Shown here: positions 29,117 to 38,599 of the stretch, one piece after another
Position numbering within the stretch: position 1 is the first letter of the stretch
How the letters are laid out: every line of letters starts with the position of its first letter
NCBI GenBank assembly: GCA_017936685.1
Contig: JAGBFA010000016.1
Location: 1 to 64,000 of the forward strand
DNA: 64,000 nt
From: Alistipes sp.
GTDB taxonomy: Bacteria > Bacteroidota > Bacteroidia > Bacteroidales > Rikenellaceae
Reading direction: 5' to 3'
Position numbers and translations under genes: made by a program
Notes under the pieces: model-generated
Told to the model about the DNA's origin: nothing
Database searches by the model: none
The model's input: the letters and a program-made list of their open reading frames with translations, nothing else

Positions 29117-31498
29117 ATGATTAAAAGACTTTTGAGTAAGTCGTTCATCGCATCGCTCATGGTGGCAGCCGTTTCGCTGGCCGCCTGCGAGAAAGATGAC
29201 GATCAGAAGGGCGGAGGCAATCCCGAGATCGCCGTCTCTACGACGTCGGTATCGTTTACCAAGGCCGAGGAGAGCCAGTCGTTCCAGATCACATCTAATG
29301 CCGACTGGAAGATCGAGATCGAGTACACGGTGGGCGATCAGTGGCTGACCGTAACCCCCATGTCGGGCAAAGGCGACGCTACCGTCAATCTTTCGGTTCC
29401 CACCAACGATACGGGCGCAGTGCGTTCGGCCGTGGTGAAGTGCATCGCTCTTCACCCCGAGTACGGCAACTGGGACACCAAGCGCGTGAACATTTCGCAG
29501 TCGGCAGGTGACAAACCCATAGGCCCGTCGGGCGATCTGCTCTATTCGGATAACTTCGACGGTCAGATAGCCGAGCAGAAGTACGGTTCGAACAACAATT
29601 CATGGCCTTATCTGGATCAGTTCCCCGAGTTCGCAAATCCCGAGGGACCTGCCGCAGCCAACGTCACTTATTCGGGTTCGAACGTTTCTATCCGCGCGAA
29701 TTCACCCTCAAACAACAACTATTCGCAGTACAAGGATCAGGCTTCGGGCAGCAACAACATCTTCTTCGGTGGTGCCGGCAACCAGTTCGTCATCAACGGT
29801 CTGGCTCTTAATGCCGATCAGACCGACTTGCAGCTGACTTTCGGCCGCTACCGTTCGCTCTACGGTGCCGAGGACAACACGTTCGTTACTTCGGAGTTCC
29901 ACATCTGGCTCTCGAAGAACGGTACGGCATGGGAGGAGATCAGCTACGAGACTCCGGTAGATGCCGCTTCGAGCTACGGTACGTGGAATCTGGCTACGGC
30001 CGACTTCACTCTGACGGCTGTTCCCGAGACTCTCTATATCAAGTTCACTTCGGATCTGGCAAGCTCGCACCGTATCGACGATGTGAAACTCTCGACCGGT
30101 AACGGCGGCCAGTCGGTTACGCTGCCCGACACGCAGGAGGTTGTATCGGGTACTGTTGCCGATGCCATCGCCACTGCCGACGGCAACTCGGCAGCTGTCG
30201 AGGAGGCTACCGTGGTAGGTATCTACAACAAGGGCTTCCTGATGCAGGACGCAACGGGCAAACTGCTCGTCTTCACCAACGAGCCGGCTACGGTAGCCGT
30301 AGGCGACAAGGTTAAGGTGGAGGGTACGGTTACCTCTTACGGCGGCTTGAAGCAGTTCGCAGCCATCAAGGACTCTTCTACGGGCGAGTACGGTCCGGCT
30401 CCCGTTGTTACGGTTCTTGGCAACGGCACCTTCACGCAGCCTGCTCCCGAGAAGATGGACGGTGCGGCTTTGGACGCATATCTGTCGGCTCCCGCAGTCA
30501 AGTATGTGGAGTATGCAGGTGTTCTGAGCATCAGCGGCAACTATTACAATGTCACTGTCGACGGAGCTGCCAGCGCAGTGGGTTCGATCGCATATCCCAT
30601 CGAGGGTACGGTCGATGCCTCTTTGGACGGCCAGCAGGTTACCGTCAGAGGTTATGCCATCGGCGTATCGGGCAAGAAGTATGTCAGCACGATGCTCGTC
30701 GAGCTGGTGGGCGAGGTATCTACCGAGCCTTCGCTCACGGTGGCTCCCGAGTCGCTGTCGTTCTCAGCAGCCGGTGGCGAGAATACTATCACCGCTACCT
30801 TGAAGAACTCTACCGATGCCATTACCGCTGAGTCTGACAACGCTCAGTTCACCGTAGCCGTAGCCGGCAACGTAATCACCGTGACGGCTGCCGCCAACGA
30901 GTCGACCGACGCTATCAACGGCACGATCACCGTCAAGGCCGGTGCGCTGTCGAAGACCGTTGCCGTTGCTCAGGCAGGCAAGCCTACCGGCAACGAGAAG
31001 ACTCTGACCTTCTCGTTCAGCGATATTCTGGCTGCCAATCAGGATCTTCCGACCAACGGTTATGGAGCACAAAAGACTGACTCGGAGTCGACATGGATAA
31101 GCTGGACAGTGGACAACGTCCTGTTCAAGGGTGCGAAACTGTGTCAGGCCAACAGTGACAATGCCGGTTACATGCAGATGCAGGGCAATGCAAGCGATGC
31201 CGCAAAGCAGGCGTTCTTCGGCAATGCCGATGCCATTCCCGGAACGATCAAGAAGATCGTAGTCAAGAGCTTCAACACCAAGTATACGCCCAACTTCAAC
31301 CTCTATTTAGGCACGGCGGCATACCCGACGGCCAACGGCGTTAACGCTGACGGAAATAGCGATGAGGGCGTAGCTACGGGTGCGGGCAAGGTCTATACGA
31401 CGACCTTCGAGATCAGCGGATCGTACACCCATTTCGCTGTGCGCAACGATACTACCGGTGCACTCTATTTCGATTCGATGACGATCTATTACGAGTAA
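29117..31498 (+). CDS. Surface lipoprotein with BACON and OB-fold domains
   Basis: A 793-aa lipoprotein (signal ending SLAACEKDDD, lipid Cys near 24, acidic after it as in surface-exported lipoproteins). Domains: BACON-like (about 38-130, ITSNADWKIEI and WLTVTPMSGKGDATV), a jelly-roll-like region (135-330), an OB-fold of the DUF5689/YhcR type (about 340-470, VVGIYNKGFLMQDATGKLLV then GDKVKVEGTV), a second BACON-like domain (545-625), and a C-terminal beta domain. OB folds often bind nucleic acid. It heads a cluster with two secreted nucleases and a TonB receptor, so a role in capturing extracellular DNA or RNA is likely, though inferred. Confidence 0.8.
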   Translation: MIKRLLSKSFIASLMVAAVSLAACEKDDDQKGGGNPEIAVSTTSVSFTKAEESQSFQITSNADWKIEIEYTVGDQWLTVTPMSGKGDATVNLSVPTNDTGAVRSAVVKCIALHPEYGNWDTKRVNISQSAGDKPIGPSGDLLYSDNFDGQIAEQKYGSNNNSWPYLDQFPEFANPEGPAAANVTYSGSNVSIRANSPSNNNYSQYKDQASGSNNIFFGGAGNQFVINGLALNADQTDLQLTFGRYRSLYGAEDNTFVTSEFHIWLSKNGTAWEEISYETPVDAASSYGTWNLATADFTLTAVPETLYIKFTSDLASSHRIDDVKLSTGNGGQSVTLPDTQEVVSGTVADAIATADGNSAAVEEATVVGIYNKGFLMQDATGKLLVFTNEPATVAVGDKVKVEGTVTSYGGLKQFAAIKDSSTGEYGPAPVVTVLGNGTFTQPAPEKMDGAALDAYLSAPAVKYVEYAGVLSISGNYYNVTVDGAASAVGSIAYPIEGTVDASLDGQQVTVRGYAIGVSGKKYVSTMLVELVGEVSTEPSLTVAPESLSFSAAGGENTITATLKNSTDAITAESDNAQFTVAVAGNVITVTAAANESTDAINGTITVKAGALSKTVAVAQAGKPTGNEKTLTFSFSDILAANQDLPTNGYGAQKTDSESTWISWTVDNVLFKGAKLCQANSDNAGYMQMQGNASDAAKQAFFGNADAIPGTIKKIVVKSFNTKYTPNFNLYLGTAAYPTANGVNADGNSDEGVATGAGKVYTTTFEISGSYTHFAVRNDTTGALYFDSMTIYYE

Positions 31499-31513
31499 TA
31501 TCGTATCTTTTAC

Positions 31514-31559
31514 GACATCACGACTCTCGGCGGGAGTATTCCCGCCGAGAGTAGATGTC
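31514..31559 (+). other. Strong intercistronic hairpin
   Basis: A perfect 13-bp stem ACTCTCGGCGGGA/TCCCGCCGAGAGT with a GTAT loop, extended by GACATC/GATGTC, lies between the first and second gene of the nuclease locus. There is no T tract, so it is more likely a processing or stability element, or a partial terminator that sets gene ratios. Confidence 0.6.
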
Positions 31560-31596
31560 TAATATGAGAGCTATTCAGAATATAATTGCAGATGAA

Positions 31597-32805
31597 ATGA
31601 CAACCGTGTTTTCAACACTTATCAGGAGCGTGTTCGCCTTTTGCTTGACTCTGGCGGCATGGTCGTGCGGCAGCGATTCCGGGTCGGAACCGAAGGGTAT
31701 AGAGTCGTCGGCCTATTTGCAGACGACCACCGTGAAGGGCGAGAGCACTTCGTGCGCTGTGGTGCTTAGAGCGCAACAGGGTACAAGGTATGATATCACC
31801 CTCTCGTCGGAGGGTGGCTGGTGCCGTCTGTCCGACGGCTCGACGACGTTGAGCGCGACGATGGAGACCACGGACAAGGTGGTGTATGTCTATTTCGACA
31901 AGAACCCCAACGGAGCACCGCGCAGTGCCGATGTGGAGGTACGCTTCTCCGACGGCGTGCGCGCGGCATTGCACTTCACGCAGCAGAGCTACGATACGTC
32001 GATAGCCTTCTCGCGCGAGTGGGCCGAACTGCCCACGTGCGATGACGACAGCTACGTCTACGTCTCGCACTATGCCGATCTGGGCATAAAGAGCAATGTG
32101 CGCAACTACACCATGTGTTTCGATCCCAAGCATCGTGCCAGTCTGTGGGTAGCCTATCCGCTTCACTCGTCGTACACCTCGGGCAATGCCACCCGCAGCG
32201 ACAACTTCGGTTACGATCCCTCGGTGAGCACCTCTTACCAGGCCGATCTGAGCCGCTCGTACCGTGGCCGCTACGACCGCGGACACCAGATTCCGGCGGC
32301 CGACCGCAAGTGCGAACAGGCGATGATGGACCAGACGTTCTACGCAACGAACATGACACCGCAGCAGTCCGACTTCAACCAGCATCTGTGGGGTTACCTC
32401 GAAGGCCGCGTCCGCGGTATGGTGTGCGCCGATACGTTGTATGTAGTGACGGGCGCATGGTTTGACGGTGAGCGCGACTCGTCGATCGCCGCATCGACCA
32501 CCGACGCGTCGGGCAACACGTGTCCCATACCGACCGACTACTTCAAGGTGCTGCTTCGCACGGTGAAGGGCAACACGAAGAAACGTGTACAGGACATAAC
32601 CGACGCTTCGGAGCTGAAAGCCATCTGTTTCTGGCTCCAACACCGCAACAGCGGCAGCGACATCTCCGTAACGAAGGAGTATTGCATCAGTGTCAGCGAG
32701 GCCGAGCGCATCACCGGATTCGAGTTCTTCCCGATGATCGACGAGGCGATTGCCGACGAGGTGAAGTCGCAGTGCAACCCCTCGGCATGGGGCATCACCC
32801 AGTAA
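31597..32805 (+). CDS. Secreted DNA/RNA non-specific endonuclease, lipoprotein
   Basis: A 402-aa lipoprotein from this start (signal MTTVFSTLIRSVFAFCLTLA, Cys24). An N-terminal BACON-like beta domain (about 35-135) is followed by a NUC1/NucA-type nuclease. The catalytic DRGH motif is in YDRGHQIPAADRK, with His230 as general base, and the metal-site Asn lies in NMTPQQSDFNQHLWGYLE. The family cuts DNA and RNA without sequence preference using Mg2+. An ATG at 31555 is possible, but the later one places the signal peptide at the N-terminus. It sits in a locus with an exported EEP nuclease, OB-fold lipoproteins and a TonB receptor. Confidence 0.9.
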   Translation: MTTVFSTLIRSVFAFCLTLAAWSCGSDSGSEPKGIESSAYLQTTTVKGESTSCAVVLRAQQGTRYDITLSSEGGWCRLSDGSTTLSATMETTDKVVYVYFDKNPNGAPRSADVEVRFSDGVRAALHFTQQSYDTSIAFSREWAELPTCDDDSYVYVSHYADLGIKSNVRNYTMCFDPKHRASLWVAYPLHSSYTSGNATRSDNFGYDPSVSTSYQADLSRSYRGRYDRGHQIPAADRKCEQAMMDQTFYATNMTPQQSDFNQHLWGYLEGRVRGMVCADTLYVVTGAWFDGERDSSIAASTTDASGNTCPIPTDYFKVLLRTVKGNTKKRVQDITDASELKAICFWLQHRNSGSDISVTKEYCISVSEAERITGFEFFPMIDEAIADEVKSQCNPSAWGITQ

Positions 32806-32831
32806 TAACCAAAACTAATAGATAACCGTTT

Positions 32832-33866
32832 ATGAAAAAATTACTGCTGACAGGATTTTTCGCCTTGCTGCTTGTTGCATACGGCACGGCGCAGAAGCCC
32901 TATACGGTGGCTTTCTACAACCTCGAAAACTTCTTCGACATCTACGACGATCCGGAGACCCACGACGAGGAGTTCACGCCCGAGGGCGCGAAACAGTGGA
33001 ACCAGACCAAGTACGACAAGAAACTTGCCAACATCGAGCGCGTGCTGTTCGATATCGCGGCCATACAGAAGGACTATCCGATCGTCATCGGTGTTTCGGA
33101 GATCGAGAACCGCTCGATATTGGAGGATCTGATCGCTACGCCCAAGCTCAAGGGTGCCAACTACCGCATCGTGCACTACGATTCGCCCGATGCGCGCGGT
33201 GTCGACTGCGGATTCATCTATCGTCCCGACGTGTTCAAGTTGGAGGGCAGCGACAATATCAAGACCGTGGTTCCCAACCTCCCCTATTTCCGCACGCGCG
33301 ATTTGATCGTGATGTGGGGTACCATCGAGGGCGAGCCCTTCTACTTCCTCGTATCGCACTGGCCCTCGCGTCTGGGCGGCAAGGAGGCTTCGGCATTCAA
33401 GCGCGACGCCTGCGCCAAGCAGATACGCGAGATCAAGGACTCGCTGCTCAAACTCAATCCCGCCACCAAGGTGGTGGTCATGGGCGACTTCAACGACGAT
33501 GCCACCGACCGCAGCGTCACGGAGACCATGGGTGCCAAGGGCAAGATCAAGAAGCTCGAAAAGGGCGATTTCTACAACCCCTTCATCGAGGTGTTCAAGT
33601 CGGGTCGCGGCACGCTGGCATACGGCGATGCGTGGAACCTGTTCGACAACATTTGCGTGACGGAGAATCTGGCTGCCGGCACCACGGGCGAGCTGAAGCT
33701 GTTGCAGGGCAAGGGTTCGAAGTTCTACGGCAACATCTTCTCGCGCCCCTACATGATACAGCAGGAGGGACAATATAAGGGCTATCCGCTGCGAACGTTC
33801 GTAGGCAACAACTTCCAGGGCGGGTTCAGCGACCACTTCCCCGTTTATATCTACATCGGAAAATAA
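32832..33866 (+). CDS. Secreted endonuclease/exonuclease/phosphatase protein
   Basis: A 344-aa DNase I-fold (EEP) protein with a cleavable signal (MKKLLLTGFFALLLVAYGTA). Metal and catalytic motifs are in place: YNLENFF near the N-terminus, Glu90 in VSEIENR, Asp219 and Asn221 in MGDFNDD, and Asp334-His335 in SDHFPV. It should act in the periplasm or outside the cell on nucleic acid or a phosphodiester. The absence of a lipobox, unlike the NUC1 neighbour, suggests periplasmic work on imported fragments, which is inference. It precedes the TonB receptor by 18 bases. Confidence 0.9.
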   Translation: MKKLLLTGFFALLLVAYGTAQKPYTVAFYNLENFFDIYDDPETHDEEFTPEGAKQWNQTKYDKKLANIERVLFDIAAIQKDYPIVIGVSEIENRSILEDLIATPKLKGANYRIVHYDSPDARGVDCGFIYRPDVFKLEGSDNIKTVVPNLPYFRTRDLIVMWGTIEGEPFYFLVSHWPSRLGGKEASAFKRDACAKQIREIKDSLLKLNPATKVVVMGDFNDDATDRSVTETMGAKGKIKKLEKGDFYNPFIEVFKSGRGTLAYGDAWNLFDNICVTENLAAGTTGELKLLQGKGSKFYGNIFSRPYMIQQEGQYKGYPLRTFVGNNFQGGFSDHFPVYIYIGK

Positions 33867-33884
33867 ACCTTTAACTCAATCATA

Positions 33885-36794
33885 ATGAAGCAAATTCTAT
33901 TAACTGTAATGCTTGCCCTGCTCGCAGTCGGCGCGTATGCGCAGAGCGGAGGAGTCAAGGGTAAGGTCGTTTCGCGCGACGGTCGTGTGGCCGTGGGCGG
34001 CGTCAAAGTGTCGATAGAGGGAGGCATGCAGAGTGCGGTCACCGACGATTCGGGTGATTTCGTATTGGAGAACCTGCCCAAAGGAACATATAAAGTGCGT
34101 TTCGAAGCTCCCGAGTTCGAGGACCTCACTATCATGGTGCGCGTCGACAAACTCGTGCGCGATGTCAACAATGTGGTCATCGTGCCCGATGCCGAGCTTG
34201 CGGTGGACGATTCGATCTTCGCCGAGCTGGACAGCGATGCCGAGTCGTCGGGCGACAATGCGTCGCTGCCCTCGTCGCTGTCGGCTTCGAAAGATGTCTT
34301 CAACAATATCGCTTCGTATAAGTTCAGCGAGATGCGCTTCAATGTGCGCGGTTACGACTCGCAGTACACCGACGTGTATCTCAACGGCATACGCTTCAAC
34401 GACGCCATGACCGGCTACGGTCCGTGGTCGTTGTGGAGCGGTCTGAACGACGCTACGCGCAACCAGAACAATACCTCGGGCTTGCAGTCGTCGGACGTAG
34501 GTCTGGGCGGCATAGGCGGTACGACCAACATCAACGCGCGCGCCTCGCAGATGCGCAAGGGCCTGCGTGCGAGCGTTGTCAACGGCAATACGATGTATCG
34601 CTTCCGCGCCATGCTCTCGTATGCTTCCGGCTCGCGCGACGACGGCTGGTCATACGGCTTCTCTTTCTCGACCCGTCAGGGCGGCAACGGCTATGTCGAC
34701 GGTGTCTACTACAACGGATACGGCTACTTCGGTTCGGTCGAAAAGGAGTTCAACTCGCGTCATCGCCTGTCGCTGACCGTTATGGGTGCCCCTACGCAGC
34801 GCGGTGCACAGCAGGCCTCTACCGAGGAGGCATACCAGCTCTTCGGCGACCACTATTACAATCCCAACGTAGGCTACCAGTCGGGCAAGCTGCGCAATGC
34901 GCGTGTCCGCAACACGCATGAGCCTATCGTGATGCTCAACTACAACTGGCAGATATCGGAGAACACCTCGCTGTCGGCCGCCGCATCGTTCCGCTTCGGA
35001 TATAACGGTTATTCGGCTCTCACGTGGAACGACGGTACCGATCCGCGTCCCGACTACTACCGTTACCTGCCGTCGTACTACGGCAACCGCATGAAGGATT
35101 ATATCGCCGCTCAGGCCATTGATCCCAATACCTATACCGACGTGACGATCAACTCGTACCGCGACATGATGATCGCCGCTACCCGCAACTGGACGGGCCG
35201 CATCGACTGGGACGGCATGATCCGCGACAACTACAACGGCAAGGTCGACGCTACATACGGCACGGGCCACCGCTCTAACCGCATGATCGAGGAGCGTCAC
35301 ACCGATCAGCGCGACTTCAACTTCGTGGCACAGCTTAACCACACGTTCCGCGGCGGTTCGAAGCTGATGGGCGGCGTGCGCCTGCGCATCAACCGCACCG
35401 AATACTACGACGAGGTGAAGGATCTGCTCGGCGGCGACTACTGGGTCGACGAGGACAAGTTCGCCTTGCGCGACTTCGGCAACGACGTCATCGCCTACCA
35501 GAACAATCTGGCATACTACAACGAGCACGGACACGCTCAGGCCGTGACCGAGGGCGACAAGTTCAACTACGATTACTATGCACATGTGCGTCAGGGTCAG
35601 CTGTGGGCCATGTACCAGTTCTCGGCAGGCGGTTTCAGCGCAGGTATTGGCGGTGAGATCGGTTTCTCGAACATGTGGCGCGAGGGACGCTGGGAGAAGG
35701 GTCTGTTCGCCAACGCCAATGCCGGCGGCGACGTAGGCAAGACCTCGCTCGGCGATTCGGAGAAGATCAACGACTTGACCTACAAGGCTAAACTCAATAT
35801 GCGCTACGTCTTCTCGGGTGCTCACTCGTTGGAGGCCAACGTGACATACATGCAGAACGCACCGACGTTCAACAACGCATTCGTGTCGGCCAGAACCCGT
35901 AACCAGATCACGCCCGGTCTGTCGACCGAAAAGGTATTCGGCGTGGATCTGTCGTACAACCTGCGCACGCCGTGGATACGTGCCCGTCTGTCGGGTTACT
36001 ACACCACCATCAATGATCAGTCGCGCGTCATATCGTTCTACGACGATCTGCTCAGCTCGTTCACCAACTTCGCCATGAGCGGCATCGACAAGCGTTATGC
36101 CGGCTTGGAGTTAGGCATGAACGTGCCTATCGCATGGGGCTTGCAGTTCAACGCGGCGTTGAGCTACGGCGAGTATATCTACACCTCGAATCCCGAGTTC
36201 ACGCAGATGGTCGACAACAGCGCGACGGATCGTATCCGCAGCGTTGTCAACTGGAAGAACATGAAGATAGAGAGCACGCCTCAGACGGCGTTGAACCTCG
36301 GTCTGTCGTTCCGCGGTGCGCATAACTGGTTCGCTTCGGTCGACTTCAACTACTACGACAATCTCTATCTGTCGATGAACCCGATGTATCGCACCCGCTA
36401 TCTGGCCAAGCGCATCATGGATCTCTACGATTTCGAGAATCTTACCAACGGCCGCCAGAAGATGGAGGTGATCGACAAGATCAATTCGATCAAGGATCAG
36501 GAGAAGCTGAAGCATGCCTTCACGCTGAATGCCAGCGTCGGCAAGAACTGGTATATCCGCTATAAATATACGCTCGGCTTCAGCCTCGAAGTGAAGAACA
36601 TTCTCAACGATCAGGATATCCGCACGGGAGGTTACGAGCAGATGCGTCTGAACAAACCCTACGGCCCGACCATCGTCACCGATGCCGAGGGCTCGCCCCG
36701 CGTGGTCAAGATGTACAACTACAAGCGTTTCGACTCAAAATACTTCTACATGTTGGGCATAACCTACTATCTGAACGTATATTTCCGATTCTAA
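33885..36794 (+). CDS. TonB-dependent receptor of the nuclease locus
   Basis: A 969-aa outer-membrane receptor. Signal peptide (to about 19), a carboxypeptidase-regulatory-like beta-sandwich (20-100, VKGKVVSRDGRVAVGGVKVS), an acidic linker, a plug domain (about 140-240, RFNVRGYDSQYTDVYLNGIR) and a 22-strand barrel to the final Phe (YLNVYFRF). Substrate is not certain, but the two adjacent nucleases and OB-fold lipoproteins point to import of oligonucleotides or nucleotides. There is no SusD gene; the DUF5689 lipoprotein sits in the place a SusD would have. Confidence 0.92.
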   Translation: MKQILLTVMLALLAVGAYAQSGGVKGKVVSRDGRVAVGGVKVSIEGGMQSAVTDDSGDFVLENLPKGTYKVRFEAPEFEDLTIMVRVDKLVRDVNNVVIVPDAELAVDDSIFAELDSDAESSGDNASLPSSLSASKDVFNNIASYKFSEMRFNVRGYDSQYTDVYLNGIRFNDAMTGYGPWSLWSGLNDATRNQNNTSGLQSSDVGLGGIGGTTNINARASQMRKGLRASVVNGNTMYRFRAMLSYASGSRDDGWSYGFSFSTRQGGNGYVDGVYYNGYGYFGSVEKEFNSRHRLSLTVMGAPTQRGAQQASTEEAYQLFGDHYYNPNVGYQSGKLRNARVRNTHEPIVMLNYNWQISENTSLSAAASFRFGYNGYSALTWNDGTDPRPDYYRYLPSYYGNRMKDYIAAQAIDPNTYTDVTINSYRDMMIAATRNWTGRIDWDGMIRDNYNGKVDATYGTGHRSNRMIEERHTDQRDFNFVAQLNHTFRGGSKLMGGVRLRINRTEYYDEVKDLLGGDYWVDEDKFALRDFGNDVIAYQNNLAYYNEHGHAQAVTEGDKFNYDYYAHVRQGQLWAMYQFSAGGFSAGIGGEIGFSNMWREGRWEKGLFANANAGGDVGKTSLGDSEKINDLTYKAKLNMRYVFSGAHSLEANVTYMQNAPTFNNAFVSARTRNQITPGLSTEKVFGVDLSYNLRTPWIRARLSGYYTTINDQSRVISFYDDLLSSFTNFAMSGIDKRYAGLELGMNVPIAWGLQFNAALSYGEYIYTSNPEFTQMVDNSATDRIRSVVNWKNMKIESTPQTALNLGLSFRGAHNWFASVDFNYYDNLYLSMNPMYRTRYLAKRIMDLYDFENLTNGRQKMEVIDKINSIKDQEKLKHAFTLNASVGKNWYIRYKYTLGFSLEVKNILNDQDIRTGGYEQMRLNKPYGPTIVTDAEGSPRVVKMYNYKRFDSKYFYMLGITYYLNVYFRF

Positions 36795-36813
36795 CAGCGT
36801 AAAAAGAGAATAT

Positions 36814-38022
36814 ATGAAACTGAATAAAATATTTGCCTTTCTTGCGGTCGCTGTAATGTCGGTCGGCTGCTATGAGAATTTCGACGATGTTGAACCTCGT
36901 CTGCCTTACTCCGACGACATGTTCGCTTCGCAGTTCCCCGAGAGCCGCCACGTGACTATCAAGGAGCTTAAAGCGATGTTCGGCACGATCAGCAACACCG
37001 GTGTCAACAGTAGCTGGTCGAATACCAAGTATCTGCAAATCACCGATGATATCTACATCAAGGGTAAGGTCACCTCGGACGACGAGCAGGGCAACATCTA
37101 CAAGTCGCTCTACGTGCAGGACCATACGGGCGGCATAGAGATCCGCCTGACCAACGGCAACTACCTGCGCTACCGTCAGGGACAGTGGGTATATGTGCGT
37201 TTGCAGGACCTCTATTTAGGCAACTACCGCATGATGCTCTCTGTGGGCGGTGCTCCGACCGAGTCGTACAACAAGGCCGACGAACATAAGTTCTATGCCA
37301 ATTCCAACATTGAGAATCTGGCTGTCATCGCCGAACATGTCTTTGCCGGCGAGCAGGACGAGCTTGTCGTAGGCTCTTACGAGCAGTGGCAGGCCAATCC
37401 CAAGTCGGTCGATATCATCACCGTGACCCCCAATAACTACCAGACGGTGCTGGGACAGAGCGTCCGCGAGTCGATGTTCGGCCGTCTGATCCGCTTCGAG
37501 GGACTCACTCACCACTATGCCGGTGTGCCCAACCAGAACGGCGAGACCGCTCCGGCATTGAAGAGCGGTTCGTTCGAGAACATCTACCCGAGCTGGCTCT
37601 ATACCGATCCTCGCCCCACCGTCACCAAGGGCTGGTATCATTGGGCATACAGCGTCAACGGCAAGAGCCTCTACGGCTCCATGCTGTTCACCTATAACAC
37701 CTCGGCCCAGTACTGCTCAGATGCCGGCGTCTACTCGCTGCGTACCAGCGGCTATTCGCGCTTTGCCAAGCGCAATGTACCCAAGGACGGCGAGAAAGCT
37801 ACCGTGACAGCCATCTACGGCATATACGCCCAGCGTTCCGACTATACGGGCGGAGCCAACGACTATGCGTCGTATCAGCTCTCTGTCAGCCGATTCGAAG
37901 ATGTCGAGTTCGAGAATGGCGATGCCGCACTTCTGACCGACGAGCAGGTTGCCGCCATGACTACCGAGGATATGGCCACTGTGCCGTGGATTGATAATGA
38001 GGGGGAGGATTTCATCGACTAA
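36814..38022 (+). CDS. DUF5689 OB-fold lipoprotein
   Basis: A 402-aa lipoprotein (MKLNKIFAFLAVAVMSVGCY, lipid Cys19). A DUF5689-type OB-like core covers about 45-290, with DDIYIKGKVTSDDEQGN, SLYVQDHTGGIEIRLT and GQWVYVRLQDLYLGNYRMML as strand signatures. The C-terminal third is another beta domain ending in an acidic tail. It immediately follows the TonB receptor by 20 bases and probably serves as its surface binding partner. Direct function of DUF5689 is not established to my knowledge. Confidence 0.85.
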   Translation: MKLNKIFAFLAVAVMSVGCYENFDDVEPRLPYSDDMFASQFPESRHVTIKELKAMFGTISNTGVNSSWSNTKYLQITDDIYIKGKVTSDDEQGNIYKSLYVQDHTGGIEIRLTNGNYLRYRQGQWVYVRLQDLYLGNYRMMLSVGGAPTESYNKADEHKFYANSNIENLAVIAEHVFAGEQDELVVGSYEQWQANPKSVDIITVTPNNYQTVLGQSVRESMFGRLIRFEGLTHHYAGVPNQNGETAPALKSGSFENIYPSWLYTDPRPTVTKGWYHWAYSVNGKSLYGSMLFTYNTSAQYCSDAGVYSLRTSGYSRFAKRNVPKDGEKATVTAIYGIYAQRSDYTGGANDYASYQLSVSRFEDVEFENGDAALLTDEQVAAMTTEDMATVPWIDNEGEDFID

Positions 38023-38028
38023 TTTCTC

Positions 38029-38150
38029 TTTTCCGTGAAAAGCGGTCATTTGCGGCCGCTCGCTTAATTGGGCGAACGGGCAGTACGTCAAGTACAGCCC
38101 GTCCGCCCAATTTTCGTTGCGCGTTGCAACTAACCGCTTTTGACGAAAAA
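38029..38150. repeat. 122-bp nested hairpin element, copy 2
   Basis: Ends pair (TTTTCCGTGAAAAGCGG with CCGCTTTTGACGAAAA). The central stem is CGGGC-a-GTAC/GTAC-a-GCCCG and is extended outward by AATTGGGCG/CGCCCAATT. Base changes relative to the other copies are compensated on the opposite arm. Confidence 0.85.
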
Positions 38151-38172
38151 TGGGGTAGTGGTGCTTTGGAGG

Positions 38173-38294
38173 TTTTTCGTGAAAAGGCATCATTTGCTTC
38201 CGCGCACTCGTTCGTCCGAATAGGCAGTACGTCGAGTACAGCCTATCCGTTCTCACATCGTTTGCGTTGCAACTAACGCCTTTTGACGAAAAAG
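38173..38294. repeat. 122-bp nested hairpin element, copy 3
   Basis: Same termini (TTTTTCGTGAAAAGGC/GCCTTTTGACGAAAAA) and AATAGGC...GCCTAT centre. The outer stem is less paired than in other copies. It is separated from copy 2 by 22 bp, a tandem pair in the same orientation. Confidence 0.8.
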
Positions 38295-38330
38295 TGGCGC
38301 ATAGTGCTTGGGAGACTATTTCCACTGCTT

Positions 38331-38589
38331 TGTCATTCTGAGCGCAACGTAGTGGAGTGAATAATCTGGTTGGGGACGATGTGCGTGGCTGATATACCAG
38401 CTTTGTCATTCTGAGGAGCGATTGAAAATCGCGACGTGAGAATCTCTGTTTTGGTCGATGGGTGTATCGGGCAGACAAACGGTGCTTCCGACGGCGAGAC
38501 TCCCACGGTCGGGCATGCGCCCTTCCTCGGAGTGACGGCTGTGTGTGAAGAGACTCCCACGTCGCAACTGCGTTGCTCCTCTGAGTGAC
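38331..38589. repeat. TCATTCTGAG-type hairpin cluster
   Basis: Copies at 38405-38446 (ATTCT/AGAAT outer pair, GCGATT/AATCGC inner stem), 38496-38536 (ACTCC/GGAGT, GGGC/GCCC inner stem) and 38550-38589 (ACTCC with a one-base change on the right arm), plus a longer unit at 38331. No gene is visible in 38023-38850. Confidence 0.75.
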
Positions 38590-38599
38590 AGACAACCTG

